64,000 nt of DNA from Harmothoe impar (taxonomy: Eukaryota; Annelida; Polychaeta; Phyllodocida; Polynoidae): positions 806,001 through 870,000 of the forward strand of contig OX381708.1 in assembly GCA_947462335.1 (NCBI GenBank), read 5' to 3'. The translations under genes were made by a program, and so were the position numbers. Within the stretch, counting starts at the first letter, position 1. Each line of letters begins with the position of its first letter. Positions 9,273 through 18,583 of this stretch are shown here, in pieces. The notes beneath the pieces were generated by a model. It was not told the origin of the DNA and ran no database searches. It saw only the letters and a program-made list of their open reading frames with translations.

Positions 9273-12200
9273 ATGTCTTCCGAGACAGACCACCAGCTGG
9301 TGGACCCTCTTCAAGAGGGTGACTCCGCTAGCGGAGGGAATGTGGTTGATAATCAACCTGACCTCGGGGACCAGGAATCTATGGATTTCCTGGGACAAGG
9401 GGAGATAATGGACGTCGACCTTGACTCTCAGTCATCGCTACGTCCAGCAAATGTCGCCGCCAATTACTTGGAAGGTTTAGACATTGAGGCCATCAGCCCA
9501 GCTGACGGTCAAGCCGATACCAGCGAAGCTGAGTATCAGGACACGGGTACTGTGTACCATGGTGAGCCGCCGGTGGACGTTGAGAAACCCCGCCCGGCAG
9601 TGCCCACACTAGCAGGCTTCATGTCCAATTACGATGGACGTGAAGTGGAACTGCAAGAGGACGTGCTACGTCTCACGGCGGAGGGAGCTCCCCGCCGGAT
9701 TGACCCGCTTATAAGGCAGGCGATATTGCTCTTCCTATTAGTGGAGGAGCAGGACGAGTTGCCCCCGGACTGGTTTGTGTACTGGGAGGCACTCCAAAAA
9801 GGACTACTCGTATGCTACTGCTTACGAAGAGCTGTATTCGACCTGCATATCGCAGATATACAGCGGTTAATGCCCGCACTTCCAATTCTGTCCCTGGACC
9901 CGAATTGTGGAGTTGCTGGGATGTTGTTGACAGGCGTCAACAGGTACCGGGCACGTATCGGGAAGCTCCGCGAACCGAAAACCCGGAAGGGGTATGAAAT
10001 TGCTGCCGCTAGCACGCAGGGAGTAGTTTCATACATATTGGATGTAGCCACTATAGAGGGTTACATGGATGCTCACACCATCAAACGGGATATTGCCATA
10101 TCTTGTTTGGTGGATGAGGCGGTTCGGACAGTACGAACCAGATCTTCCAGTGCCGAAGAGAAGGCGCGAATAAAAGCGCTGAAAGCCACACCTAGGGGGC
10201 GCGGCAGTAAAGGTGAGAGGGGAGCCTTGAACCGGTCAAGCTCGGCCGACAGCAATCAGTCGGACGAGTTTGTCCAGGAGAGAGGGCGTCAATCTCGCCG
10301 GAACGAGAAGGCAAGGCTAGCTAACTTGCCAGATTCTGTATTGGCAGAAGGATTACCGGAACAACCTTCCGGGGGACAGCCCGTCATTCCACGGGCTGTG
10401 GAAGTTACGGATGAGGCTATGGATACCAACGAAGCCAATACTCCAGCACCCTCTACCACGGGCGTTACCGTCCCCACCCCGGCCATTGTGGCAGATGTAA
10501 CCGCCGCAGCTGGTGCTGCTGCCGCGGTTGCGGCTGCGCTGGTAATCAACCCAGCGCATCTCAGCCCTCTCCGTAGTCCGGCTCATTCGGATGAGGAAGA
10601 GGGAGAGGTTCCGGCTAACGCTGAGGAACCAGGAAACGACCCGGAGGACCCCATCCCGCCAAATGACGTGATGAGGCGAATCTGGCAGAACGCGAACAAT
10701 AAGTTCCGCGTGTTTATTCCCAATTCGTGGGAACAGTGTCCAATTGGCCCAACCAATTTTGGATGTCCACTCGCGACCAACTGTAAAGGTCAGAGTGATG
10801 ATGAGGATTGGATCCGGAATACACCCCGGGACCGTCCTCCGTCTGCTTTTTATCAGCAGTGGCTAGATCAGCTCAGGATCTTGCCGGAAACTTACTACAG
10901 TAAGGAGCAGAAGGAAAAGCTTCTTTTTGCAAGCACCCGTTGGTATAATCAACGGGAGAGGAATTGGTGCCCGTTTGCCACGTGTGTAAACACCATAGGC
11001 ACCGATCGAACCGTCTTTGTAACAAAGCCACGGTTCCTGAGACACCTCTGTGAGAATCACATGCACCACTGTGTGGTGTATCACTGTGATATTACAGTAG
11101 GTAGGGAGTCACAACTGTGCAACGGGTGTCTAGAACCCCGTAGAGGTGAGCTAATGCGCCACATGAAAGATTGCCATAATATGGGAATCAGTGTAGCCCG
11201 CAATCGTGTGAATGCGCTACATGATGCCGTCTGTGACCAATACAAGTCCCTAACAGACGATCAGAAGGCTAAAATCCGGCCGGCAACTCCCTTTTTCTGC
11301 GAAGTCGCAGACGAGAAGTTCAAAGTTAGGATAGCCAGAGTGGACGGACGCAACAAGTTCGCCATGAATGATGATGAGTATACGGTGTTATGCACTACCC
11401 GTACTTCTCGGAGAGGCGGCGGTAGTTTCCGCCAGCCGGAAACTCGGGGTGGTTCCCGGGGAAAGAGCCGGTCTGCCCGAGACCGCTCTCGGTCTCCTGC
11501 GGTCTCTCCCGGACCAAAACGGAGACATGCTGGATCCACTTTGGAGGAACTCGATAATTCCTATTATGGGAATTATCAGGCCCCGGAAGGTCGCGAATAC
11601 TATCGCGAGTATCCAGACCCACTGTATGCAGACCGGAAAGATCGGAAACGTGATTCCGGTGGACATACGGCGGCTGCTAGCAGCATGGATTGCCGTACCA
11701 GACGTCTGAGCAGTTCAGACAGTGCCAACAGTCAACCTGACTATGGAGGTGCCCGGCCTAAAGAAAGCCCGGCTACCCGATCAAAGGCTTCCCTGCCTTT
11801 GACGTACCATTTGGGGACAACTACAAAACCCACCCCTAGGGACGTCCGGTCTCCCACCACCCCAACCCGGGGAATGGAGAGTTTGACCGTGAAAACTGAG
11901 ACCAAATCGCTGATCTCAGTAGTAACTCCTCGGGGTATAACTGTCCCGAAGACGGCAGCGGCTGTTAAAGCACCGCGAGTGGATGTAAAACCCATGATTC
12001 CTGCCAGCCAGGAACCGGTTGTCATCCAGCCAGTCGCGGGTACCTCCCGCGCGGAAACTACCGGAGGCGTAAAATTAAAATACGTCCCGATAGTCAACTA
12101 CTTCTCTCGGGAAGAGAAGGCGAGCTGTGAGGTGGGACAGAGAATTGTTACCGAATTCCAGGAGTCCCAACGACAGCTAGCGGTGGAATATAACACCAAG

Positions 12201-12494
12201 ATGTTAGGCCTGTTTACGCATGGTCTAAAGATTGCCCACAGGGAAGAGAAAGCATTGGTCGCCGCTGGCAATGCTGACTTTTTGGCTAAAAAGTCAAAGG
12301 AAGCTGCTACAGGCCAGAAGAATGCTGAGGCCGCAGCGGATTTTGTTCGCCAGGAGAACGAGAAGTTAACCAAACGGTTACAAGATATGAACGTAAAATT
12401 TTACGGGGTGTTCGGCGTGACTCTCGATACCTGGGATGGCACGGCTGAGCACGCGCTTGCCTTAATCAGGGCGAGAGATGAACCATTAGGTTAA
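9273..12494 (+). CDS. ORF3 protein of Element 1: C2H2-finger protein in the env position
   Basis: 1073 aa from ATG at 9273, the first ATG downstream of the internal TATA box; the frame is open upstream to 9102. No signal peptide or membrane segment, so it is not an envelope. Visible parts: acidic N-terminal region, a helical region (about residues 115-290), an Ala-rich stretch (about 410-430), a conserved DDEDW motif (about 510), two atypical C2H2 fingers (CPFATC...HLCENH near 566-595 and CDIT...HMKDCH near 607-640), an Arg/Ser-rich segment with RSARDRSRSP (about 730), and a C-terminal coiled coil ending KFYGVFGVTLDTWDG. The DDEDW, finger and C-terminal motifs recur in Element 3 ORF3, and parts in Element 2. 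A nucleic-acid-binding role is inference; I recognise no named family. Confidence 0.85.
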   Translation: MSSETDHQLVDPLQEGDSASGGNVVDNQPDLGDQESMDFLGQGEIMDVDLDSQSSLRPANVAANYLEGLDIEAISPADGQADTSEAEYQDTGTVYHGEPPVDVEKPRPAVPTLAGFMSNYDGREVELQEDVLRLTAEGAPRRIDPLIRQAILLFLLVEEQDELPPDWFVYWEALQKGLLVCYCLRRAVFDLHIADIQRLMPALPILSLDPNCGVAGMLLTGVNRYRARIGKLREPKTRKGYEIAAASTQGVVSYILDVATIEGYMDAHTIKRDIAISCLVDEAVRTVRTRSSSAEEKARIKALKATPRGRGSKGERGALNRSSSADSNQSDEFVQERGRQSRRNEKARLANLPDSVLAEGLPEQPSGGQPVIPRAVEVTDEAMDTNEANTPAPSTTGVTVPTPAIVADVTAAAGAAAAVAAALVINPAHLSPLRSPAHSDEEEGEVPANAEEPGNDPEDPIPPNDVMRRIWQNANNKFRVFIPNSWEQCPIGPTNFGCPLATNCKGQSDDEDWIRNTPRDRPPSAFYQQWLDQLRILPETYYSKEQKEKLLFASTRWYNQRERNWCPFATCVNTIGTDRTVFVTKPRFLRHLCENHMHHCVVYHCDITVGRESQLCNGCLEPRRGELMRHMKDCHNMGISVARNRVNALHDAVCDQYKSLTDDQKAKIRPATPFFCEVADEKFKVRIARVDGRNKFAMNDDEYTVLCTTRTSRRGGGSFRQPETRGGSRGKSRSARDRSRSPAVSPGPKRRHAGSTLEELDNSYYGNYQAPEGREYYREYPDPLYADRKDRKRDSGGHTAAASSMDCRTRRLSSSDSANSQPDYGGARPKESPATRSKASLPLTYHLGTTTKPTPRDVRSPTTPTRGMESLTVKTETKSLISVVTPRGITVPKTAAAVKAPRVDVKPMIPASQEPVVIQPVAGTSRAETTGGVKLKYVPIVNYFSREEKASCEVGQRIVTEFQESQRQLAVEYNTKMLGLFTHGLKIAHREEKALVAAGNADFLAKKSKEAATGQKNAEAAADFVRQENEKLTKRLQDMNVKFYGVFGVTLDTWDGTAEHALALIRARDEPLG

Positions 12495-13956
12495 TAACTA
12501 ATAAAGGGTTCAGAGTCTATTTCTAAATTTTTTTAGAGATAGAGGAGGAGGCTTTAATAGTTTCCGGATAGATTAATTGTTCTTTCAGTTAATCAGATGT
12601 CATAATTTTTTTTGTGACGGGTTTCCCTTCTCAAGGGAAAGAGGGGCATCTTTTTAGATGCATTTGGAACATCGCGGGGAACCTTCCGTGGAAGCTATGG
12701 ACTTACCTAACTACTCAACTCTCAACTATAGCCGACCTGATGGGGAATCAGGACTCCACCAGGAAGCTACCAAACTAACGTCCCTGAAACTAACTTTTGG
12801 GATACGTTACCATTATGTGTTCCTGATACTATTATGCTGTGTTATAAACTGTTCCCGTCCAAGGATTACGTGTCAAACAGACAATGCTCGTGGTTCCAGT
12901 TATACTTATATATATCATGAACATTCCTGGAGCTAGGATTACGTGTTAAACGGACAGTACTCGTGGTTTCCAGCCGGATTATAATTATATATGTCATGAA
13001 CATTATTGGAGCGAGGACGGGATACTTAGCGAGCTGTGTACATATGAACTTACCTTCGGGTGATATTTATCCAAGAAACAGTATTAAGAAGCGGAGAGCA
13101 CCGGACTTATTCATCTATAAGAAGAGGAGAGCACCTTACTCATTCGTCTATTAGAAGCGGAGAGCACCGTGCCCACAACTAGATCACCAGTAAGATATAT
13201 TTTTGTGAGGGTTTCCGGGTACACTGCCAGGTTACTCATTAAAACATAGTTAATATATATAATAAGTTATCGTATTGTGATACATATCACCCCAGGTGTT
13301 CTACTATGGTATTCTCATATTTACCATATTAAACGGGTTTAATATTATGCTATATATGAAGATTGTATGATCTGATAAGCTAGGAGATGTGGCTACCCGT
13401 AAAAGTCTGTGTGTGCAGTCGTTAAGACTACGTGTAAATCATACATATACCATTGTGTATTGTCGTGTGTGTCGACTCTGTTATATGTTGCGAGAGGTAT
13501 TAAGGTCTCCGGTTATATAATCGGATTACCCAGCTCAAACAAAGGCTGTGGTTGCTTTTATCCATTGTGTGAATGTATTCATTAAAAACACATATCAATG
13601 TAAGACGCTGGCGGTTGTGAGTCCTTATCAGGACTGGTTTTTAATTAACTTTTCTGTTCAACTTAAATATAAACACGCCCCACGCGCATTTTTTTAATAA
13701 CCAAGTAATAACTTCATAAGGAAGTCATATCGAAATGTGTCAAGCCGTTCGATTGTGTGTATGAAAATGTATTATGGTTGCTAGTACAGTGTAATGCCAT
13801 ATATTTTAATGAGTTCATTGATCTCGCTTGTCTAATCGTCGTGATAATATGTTACGCCCCTAGTTACTGTATAGACAATAACTATAATACGTTTGTCTAA
13901 AGTGTTTTCTATATGTTAGGAAAACCGTACATATTCGTTACCACCTAGTTTTGTCT
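12495..13956 (+). other. 3' non-coding region of Element 1
   Basis: About 1.46 kb without a gene. AATAAA lies just after the ORF3 stop (near 12500). Then come short hairpins (for example TTTCCCTTCTCAAGGGAAA and GCATCTTTTTAGATGC near 12625-12662). A roughly 73-bp unit is repeated from 12862 and 12935 (starts AGGATTACGTGT), and a roughly 32-bp unit (GCGGAGAGCACCG) occurs three times at 13089-13168. Confidence 0.6.
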
Positions 13957-13967
13957 AGGGGGGGTAG
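13957..13967 (+). other. Polypurine tract of Element 1
   Basis: AGGGGGGGTAG abuts the 3' LTR. The GGGGGTAG end is shared with Element 2 (27304-27314) and with both TRIM copies, a hint that one reverse transcriptase serves all of them. Confidence 0.8.
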
Positions 13968-14451
13968 TGTAGGGGCATGATATTACATATTAATCTCATA
14001 CACGGTATTTCCGGGTAACGTCTGTTTACTCGGCTTCTCCACCTGGAGCTAGTGCACACAGTTCCCGGGAGAGGGCGCAGGTCCTCTTCAGGTAACCGTG
14101 TGCCGCTCTCAGGTGGGCGGCCGACCCACCCACCTGGCCACGTGATCTAAGAGCCAGTGTTATATAAGACCCGTGTGTTTACCTGGAGGGCAGTCAGTGC
14201 AGGCCCGACTGACGAGAGACTTCACATGTCCAACCGTGCGGACAGAGTTGTATGCTAAGAGTGTATACTGACCGTTTCCTCTATTTATAGAGAAACCTGA
14301 TTTACCTGTGTGTATTGATTCTACACTGATCGTTCCCTAGTAAAGGAACTGGAGTTGTTATTCTTGTGAATAAAGACAGATATATTCTCGCACCTGGAAA
14401 CTGCCGTGTTGTCGTTGTTTTTTAACCTAGAGTTAACTACGAACCACCACA
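13968..14451 (+). repeat. 3' LTR of Element 1
   Basis: 484 bp, TGTAGGGG...CCACCACA, nearly identical to 1450-1933. It is followed by ATGG, the presumed target duplication. Confidence 0.95.
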
Positions 14452-14458
14452 ATGGTAT

Positions 14459-14535
14459 AATTCTGAGCAAGCCTCGAACTTTCTACCCTGGGATCTAGAG
14501 TCCCAACCTAAACTGTATGAGCTAACAGGGCTAGC
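14459..14535 (-). repeat. tRNA-like relic
   Basis: On the minus strand there is an A-box-like TTAGCTCATACAG, a perfect 5-bp anticodon stem with a 7-nt loop (TGGGA CTCTAGA TCCCA) and a decayed B box (GTTCGAGGC). The acceptor stem does not pair well, so I read it as a tRNA-derived SINE fragment rather than a tRNA gene. Confidence 0.4.
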
Positions 14536-14655
14536 TGTGAAAGGTATGCTTTTGTTCGTGTTCAGTGCGGCTTATAGGATCAGGTCACGGTCAGGGTGTG
14601 GCTTATACACAAGTTTTTAGATGTATACTATAGTACCAAAGTCACCATAATCAGA

Positions 14656-14715
14656 TGGTCTCCCTCTCTCTCTATCACTCTCTCTGTCTCTCTCTTTCTC
14701 TCTCTTTCTCTCTGT
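14656..14715. repeat. CT-rich microsatellite
   Basis: Imperfect (CT)n with CTTT and CTGT interruptions. Confidence 0.8.
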
Positions 14716-14780
14716 GGTTTGGATCCCATCCCAATTTTCCTCACTCGTTTTCTGTTATATCCCAACATTTTTTAACCACA

Positions 14781-14928
14781 TCCCAGTAACTAAAAACGTT
14801 ATACAACATTTTATAAGGTTATATAACGTTAAATAATGTTTCTCTAAGGATCCTTACTATGGCATAACGTTATATGAAATTTTATCTCGTTATTCTGACG
14901 TAAAATAATGTTTTTTTGTTAGCTGGGA
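14781..14928. mobile_element. Small MITE with TCCCAG ends
   Basis: The left end TCCCAGTAACTAAAAACGTTA is repeated in reverse complement at the right (TTTTTTTGTTAGCTGGGA). The interior has repeated (A)ACGTTAT segments. The same terminal sequence recurs alone at about 30228-30256. The superfamily is not determined. Confidence 0.6.
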
Positions 14929-15296
14929 TAGATCTATACAGATAAATTGCTATACACATATACGTACAATAAAATAGAACAGTTGCTAGTGAAACCAATG
15001 GTGTTTATAAAAAAGAAAGAGGGAGGCCAGTCACAAATATGCAATCTATATAATTTGAGAAAGAGAAAGATCACAGTGCCTCCTACAGTGGTTTGTTTAT
15101 CAAGTTGTAGGTTCGAATCCTGTAAACAGCAAAAGGTTCTCTGTAACGAGCACGTTCTGCTGACTGAGAACATACTGCTGACTAAATATGTACTGCTGGT
15201 GACAGGACTCGAACCCACATGCCCTGTGTTACCCAACAGTCACTCCCTACGTAATTCAACCTCATATTACATCTATTTACTATGTTAAATTACGTC
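14929..15296. other. Intergenic stretch with two opposed B-box sequences
   Basis: No gene. GGTTCGAATCC (15111-15121, plus) and the reverse complement of GGTTCGAGTCC (about 15205-15215, minus) match Pol III B boxes and face each other across a spacer with repeats of CTGCTGACT. Possibly SINE remnants; no convincing A boxes. Confidence 0.35.
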
Positions 15297-15526
15297 TACC
15301 GTAAATTCTCGCGTATAAGCCTAACTCGCCTATAAGCCGCACCCCTAACTTTGACAAATTATATAAGCCGCAGAGGGGGTCTGAATATTGCGATTTTGGT
15401 ACTTTAGTATACTAATAAAAACTCAAGTATAAGCCGCACCCTATAATTATAGGCATGTTTGGTATCAAAAGAAAGCTGAGTCTGACTCGCGTACAAGCCG
15501 CGGCTTCTACGCGAGAATTTACGGTA
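15297..15526. mobile_element. 230-bp MITE with TACCGTAAATTCTCGCG ends
   Basis: Terminal inverted repeats of about 20 bp (TACCGTAAATTCTCGCGTA and its complement) bordered by TA, with several internal TATAAGCCGC repeats. TA borders fit a Tc1/mariner-type non-autonomous element. The following 15527-15788 holds nothing recognisable. Confidence 0.7.
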
Positions 15527-15788
15527 TATGACATACATGAATGTAGATCCGTCAAAAACGTTGATATAACGTAAGTAAACCATAACGTAAATCCAACCTT
15601 TTGGTTGGAATGCAACCTAAATTCAACATCAATGGAACATTGGAATTTCGTAGGGTGTTTACTGGGTTGAGGTGGACTGGTGAGGGACATGAAGGCTCCA
15701 CTGCAGAGTGGGAAAAGTGGGTGAGATTAGGTGCGACTGGTCCATGCTTCATGGGGAACAGTTGTGACATATAGGGGGGGTGTAGAAC

Positions 15789-16336
15789 TGTAACGGGTTG
15801 ACTATGAGTCTAACTGTTATCGTGGTATATCTATTATATGTTGTTATGATGTAAAACGACACGGTTCTATTGTATACATAACTGGTTTATTCACTTAACG
15901 AGTATCGTTGGTTCGTTACATATACCGACTCACTCTAGTTTGGTTGTATACGGTAGTGTACCGGTACTACCCTCGGTTCTATTCGGTAGTACTTACATAA
16001 GCGTGTTACATAATTATACCTACTAGGTGGCGCTGCTGGTACGGTCAGGTGACCTCCGCAGCGGTGTATATAAGGTGGACTACTTCCCCATTGGAAGTCA
16101 GTCAGGTTTGGGACTGTCGAGGCAAGACCACCCTGTACTCCGGGCTTAACACTACCCTGTACGGTTACTTCCGTGTATTATGATCTGATCTGATCCCTGT
16201 ATATCTGATGGTTATACTGGTGCTATAATACTCAAGAGTTATCCTTTGCAATAAAGTCGCTGTATATTAAAGTCTAATTTACCTTGTCTGGTATTTGTTC
16301 TCATGCGTTCACACTAGTAGTAAGAGACCAACTACA
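15789..16336 (+). repeat. 5' LTR of Element 2
   Basis: 548 bp. TATA box TATATAAG at 16067-16074, AATAAA at 16250-16255, ends ACTACA. The primer site TGGTGCCGTGA follows at 16338-16348 (tRNA-His type). Confidence 0.9.
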
Positions 16337-16398
16337 CTGGTGCCGTGACCATTTGAACGAACCGACCGTGATAAGTGTATTAAATAGGCTTATAGTGT

Positions 16399-18550
16399 AT
16401 GGATTACCTGTACGATTTTGTCAACTCGTTCAGCGGCAGGACTAAGACTCCTGCTGAGGAACGTGCGGAGGCCGTACAAAATGTACGGTTCTTCACAGGC
16501 AAGACAGGCAGGGGGGAGAGCCGGGCAGCCCTGGAAGTGCCCAGTGACGACCTCTTCCATGAAGCAATAGGTGATCCTATTGTGGAGGCTTTCACCAGAG
16601 GTGAGGACGGAGAGCAATCCCCGGTCCCAGGACCCTTTGATATTAGTCCCAGGAGATCGCTGAACTCCCTTTCCACAAACCTTTTCTGCCCTGAGGGTCA
16701 GAAAATACCGGGTAGAGAGGCTAGATCTCTCGGCCCAGCTCCCGTCGGTTCCACACCGACGGTAGCGGATCCTTCATTAGATCCAGACACATCGGTCTTT
16801 ACTGATGGTGCCACTCCCACACCCGAGGGTGTGGTCGGGGGCAGACCATCGGTGAAAACTGACGTGGCGGCAAAGGCTCCTGGGACTGTGAACTTGCCGG
16901 CCGTAGAGGAACCATCCAGCTTACCGCTGGATACAACTCTACTGGCTGACATTGGGATCAAGACCAAGAAGCCTGAACTGCAGGACCTCGAGGAGGCCCG
17001 GAGGGAACTTGCTTCCATCAAACAAACTAGGAATTTATTCCTAAGGGAGGTTGATGAGAAGAAAAGGTTCCTTCTGGAACTCCAGGAGGAGATGGCTTCT
17101 CAGAAGGCTGAGGTTGATAAACTTTTGCGACAGAGGGTGTCTGGTGAATGTGAGGTGGCAAGCTTGAATACCTTGCGAAAGGATTTGAGCACGCAGCTCC
17201 AGTTAGCCAGGCGGGACCTCGAATGCTTGAAGCAAGCCAACGTGATCTGAAGAAGAAGTCAGAACAGGTACCACCACCAACTCCGGTGGTACCCCCAGTC
17301 GTACCTACACCTAATGTGTACACAGCGGTGACACCTTCTGGTAATCCGCCGGTAGTACATGCTACGGTATCAGGTATGACACCTCAGATGGGGGCTAGCT
17401 ATTTACAGACTCCAGTCTGTGGTGGCGCTTTCGGGGGCTCGGCATCACCCCCAGGGTACACCCACCCATCTACTGGTTCAACGACGTTGAACCAACAGCA
17501 GACTATGGTCTCGGTTCCAATATCAAAGCCCAGAGCTAGACAGGGTTTAACCCCGGTCTAGCGGGCTAAGTATGACAGGAACCCTGCCATAGAGAAGCTG
17601 GGGACTGACATCGTCCCAAGGGATATTGATGATTTGGATGAGAGATATGCTCCTTTTAACTTTGGGGAGTTGAAGCATCCAGATGCAGCCCGTCAAAAGG
17701 CCATCGATATTCCTCCTTTCACAGGGACGCCGCCCTGGAGGAAGTACAAAGTTAGGTTCAAGGCTATTGTGGGGAGCAATCGCTGGAACAATCAGCAAGC
17801 GCTGGTTGCTCTGAAGCAGGCACTTTGCAACGGGCCAGGAGAACCAGCCCTGTTGGCATTAGAACAAATGAAGGTAAAGACATTGAGCTCCCTTGAAGAG
17901 ACTGCTGAATGGGCGATTGGGAAGATTGGTGAGCATGACCCAAGGACTCAGTTACTCAAGCGTGTACAACGCAAGGACGAGCATCTGAGATCCTACGGAT
18001 TTGCTTTACAGGAACTGATACCCGAGTGTTATCAGGGATGTAGACCTGACACACCCACTGTCATCCAGGAGTTAACCTCCAGGTTTGTCAATGGGGTCAG
18101 GGACACTAATCTCCAAGCATATCTGAGGGAGAAATGGCAGCCGGATTTATCTCTGGCTGACCTGTTCTACCACGCAGATGTGTATGACACCAAACAGGCT
18201 GTTTTTCCTAGTGGAGGAGTGGCAGCATCCCCATCTGTAGCCCCGAAAGGAGCTCAAGTGACGGAGGCTGCTACGAAACCACCTAAGAAAAAACAGCCCG
18301 CCTCCGAGGAGGTGGCGGCAGTGACGTCTGAGAAGGACATGGAAAAACTGTTTGAGGGTTTGTTGCGGAAGCACTTAGAAAAGAGCTCTGCGTCCACTTC
18401 TAGTTCTGGATCTGGGAAGAGAAAGAAAAAGAAGAAAAAGGACACAAAACCTCAGGGGGTCGACGCTGTCAGAAGATGGGTCATTGGGCTAGCGAATGCA
18501 AAGCCCCTGCACCCGTCGCTGCTAAAACTGAAAAGGAGACGGAAAACTGA
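16399..18550 (+). pseudogene. gag of Element 2, frameshifted
   Basis: Begins at ATG 16399. The N-terminal half contains a coiled coil (about 16960-17240). The frame breaks near 17220-17250, where the continuation lies one frame back. A TAG at 17559-17561 interrupts, then the capsid-like region runs open from 17562 to about 18450 in the same frame. A further frame change precedes the zinc knuckle: the second half CQKMGHWASEC lies at about 18467-18502 in another frame, with the first cysteine lost. It ends with TGA at 18548-18550 directly after a slippery-like GGAAAAC. Region order matches gag of Elements 1 and 3. Confidence 0.75.
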
Positions 18551-18583
18551 ACGGGGCCCATCCTCTTGGCAAGGATGGCGCCC
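18541..18583 (+). promoter_or_regulatory. Decayed gag/pol frameshift signal of Element 2
   Basis: GGAAAAC (18541-18547) followed at once by the TGA gag stop; after 6 nt comes an 11-bp stem with one bulge: GGGCCCATCCT (18554-18564) with AGGATGGCGCCC (18572-18583), loop 7 nt. The heptamer is one base away from the GGGAAAC of Element 3. A −1 shift here gives GKLNG, matching GKLEG of the pol start in Elements 1 and 3. Confidence 0.6.

Larger units (their letters stand above)
1450..14451 (+). mobile_element. Element 1: complete Ty3/gypsy LTR retrotransposon with a third ORF
   Basis: Order: LTR (1450-1933), tRNA-His-type primer site, gag-pol (2053-8802), internal TATA promoter, ORF3 (9273-12494), 1.5 kb non-coding, polypurine tract, LTR (13968-14451). 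Both LTRs are 484 bp and differ at about two positions, so the insertion is recent. The 4-bp ATGG flanks both ends (5 bp AATGG if the last LTR base is counted in). All coding frames are open, so this copy may still be mobile. At 13 kb it is unusually long for a Ty3/gypsy element, mostly because of ORF3. Confidence 0.95.

Noticed and set aside
9273..12494. ORF3 as a retroviral-type envelope
   Set aside because: The position fits, but there is no signal peptide, transmembrane helix or fusion-like segment; zinc fingers and an Arg/Ser region point to nucleic-acid binding.
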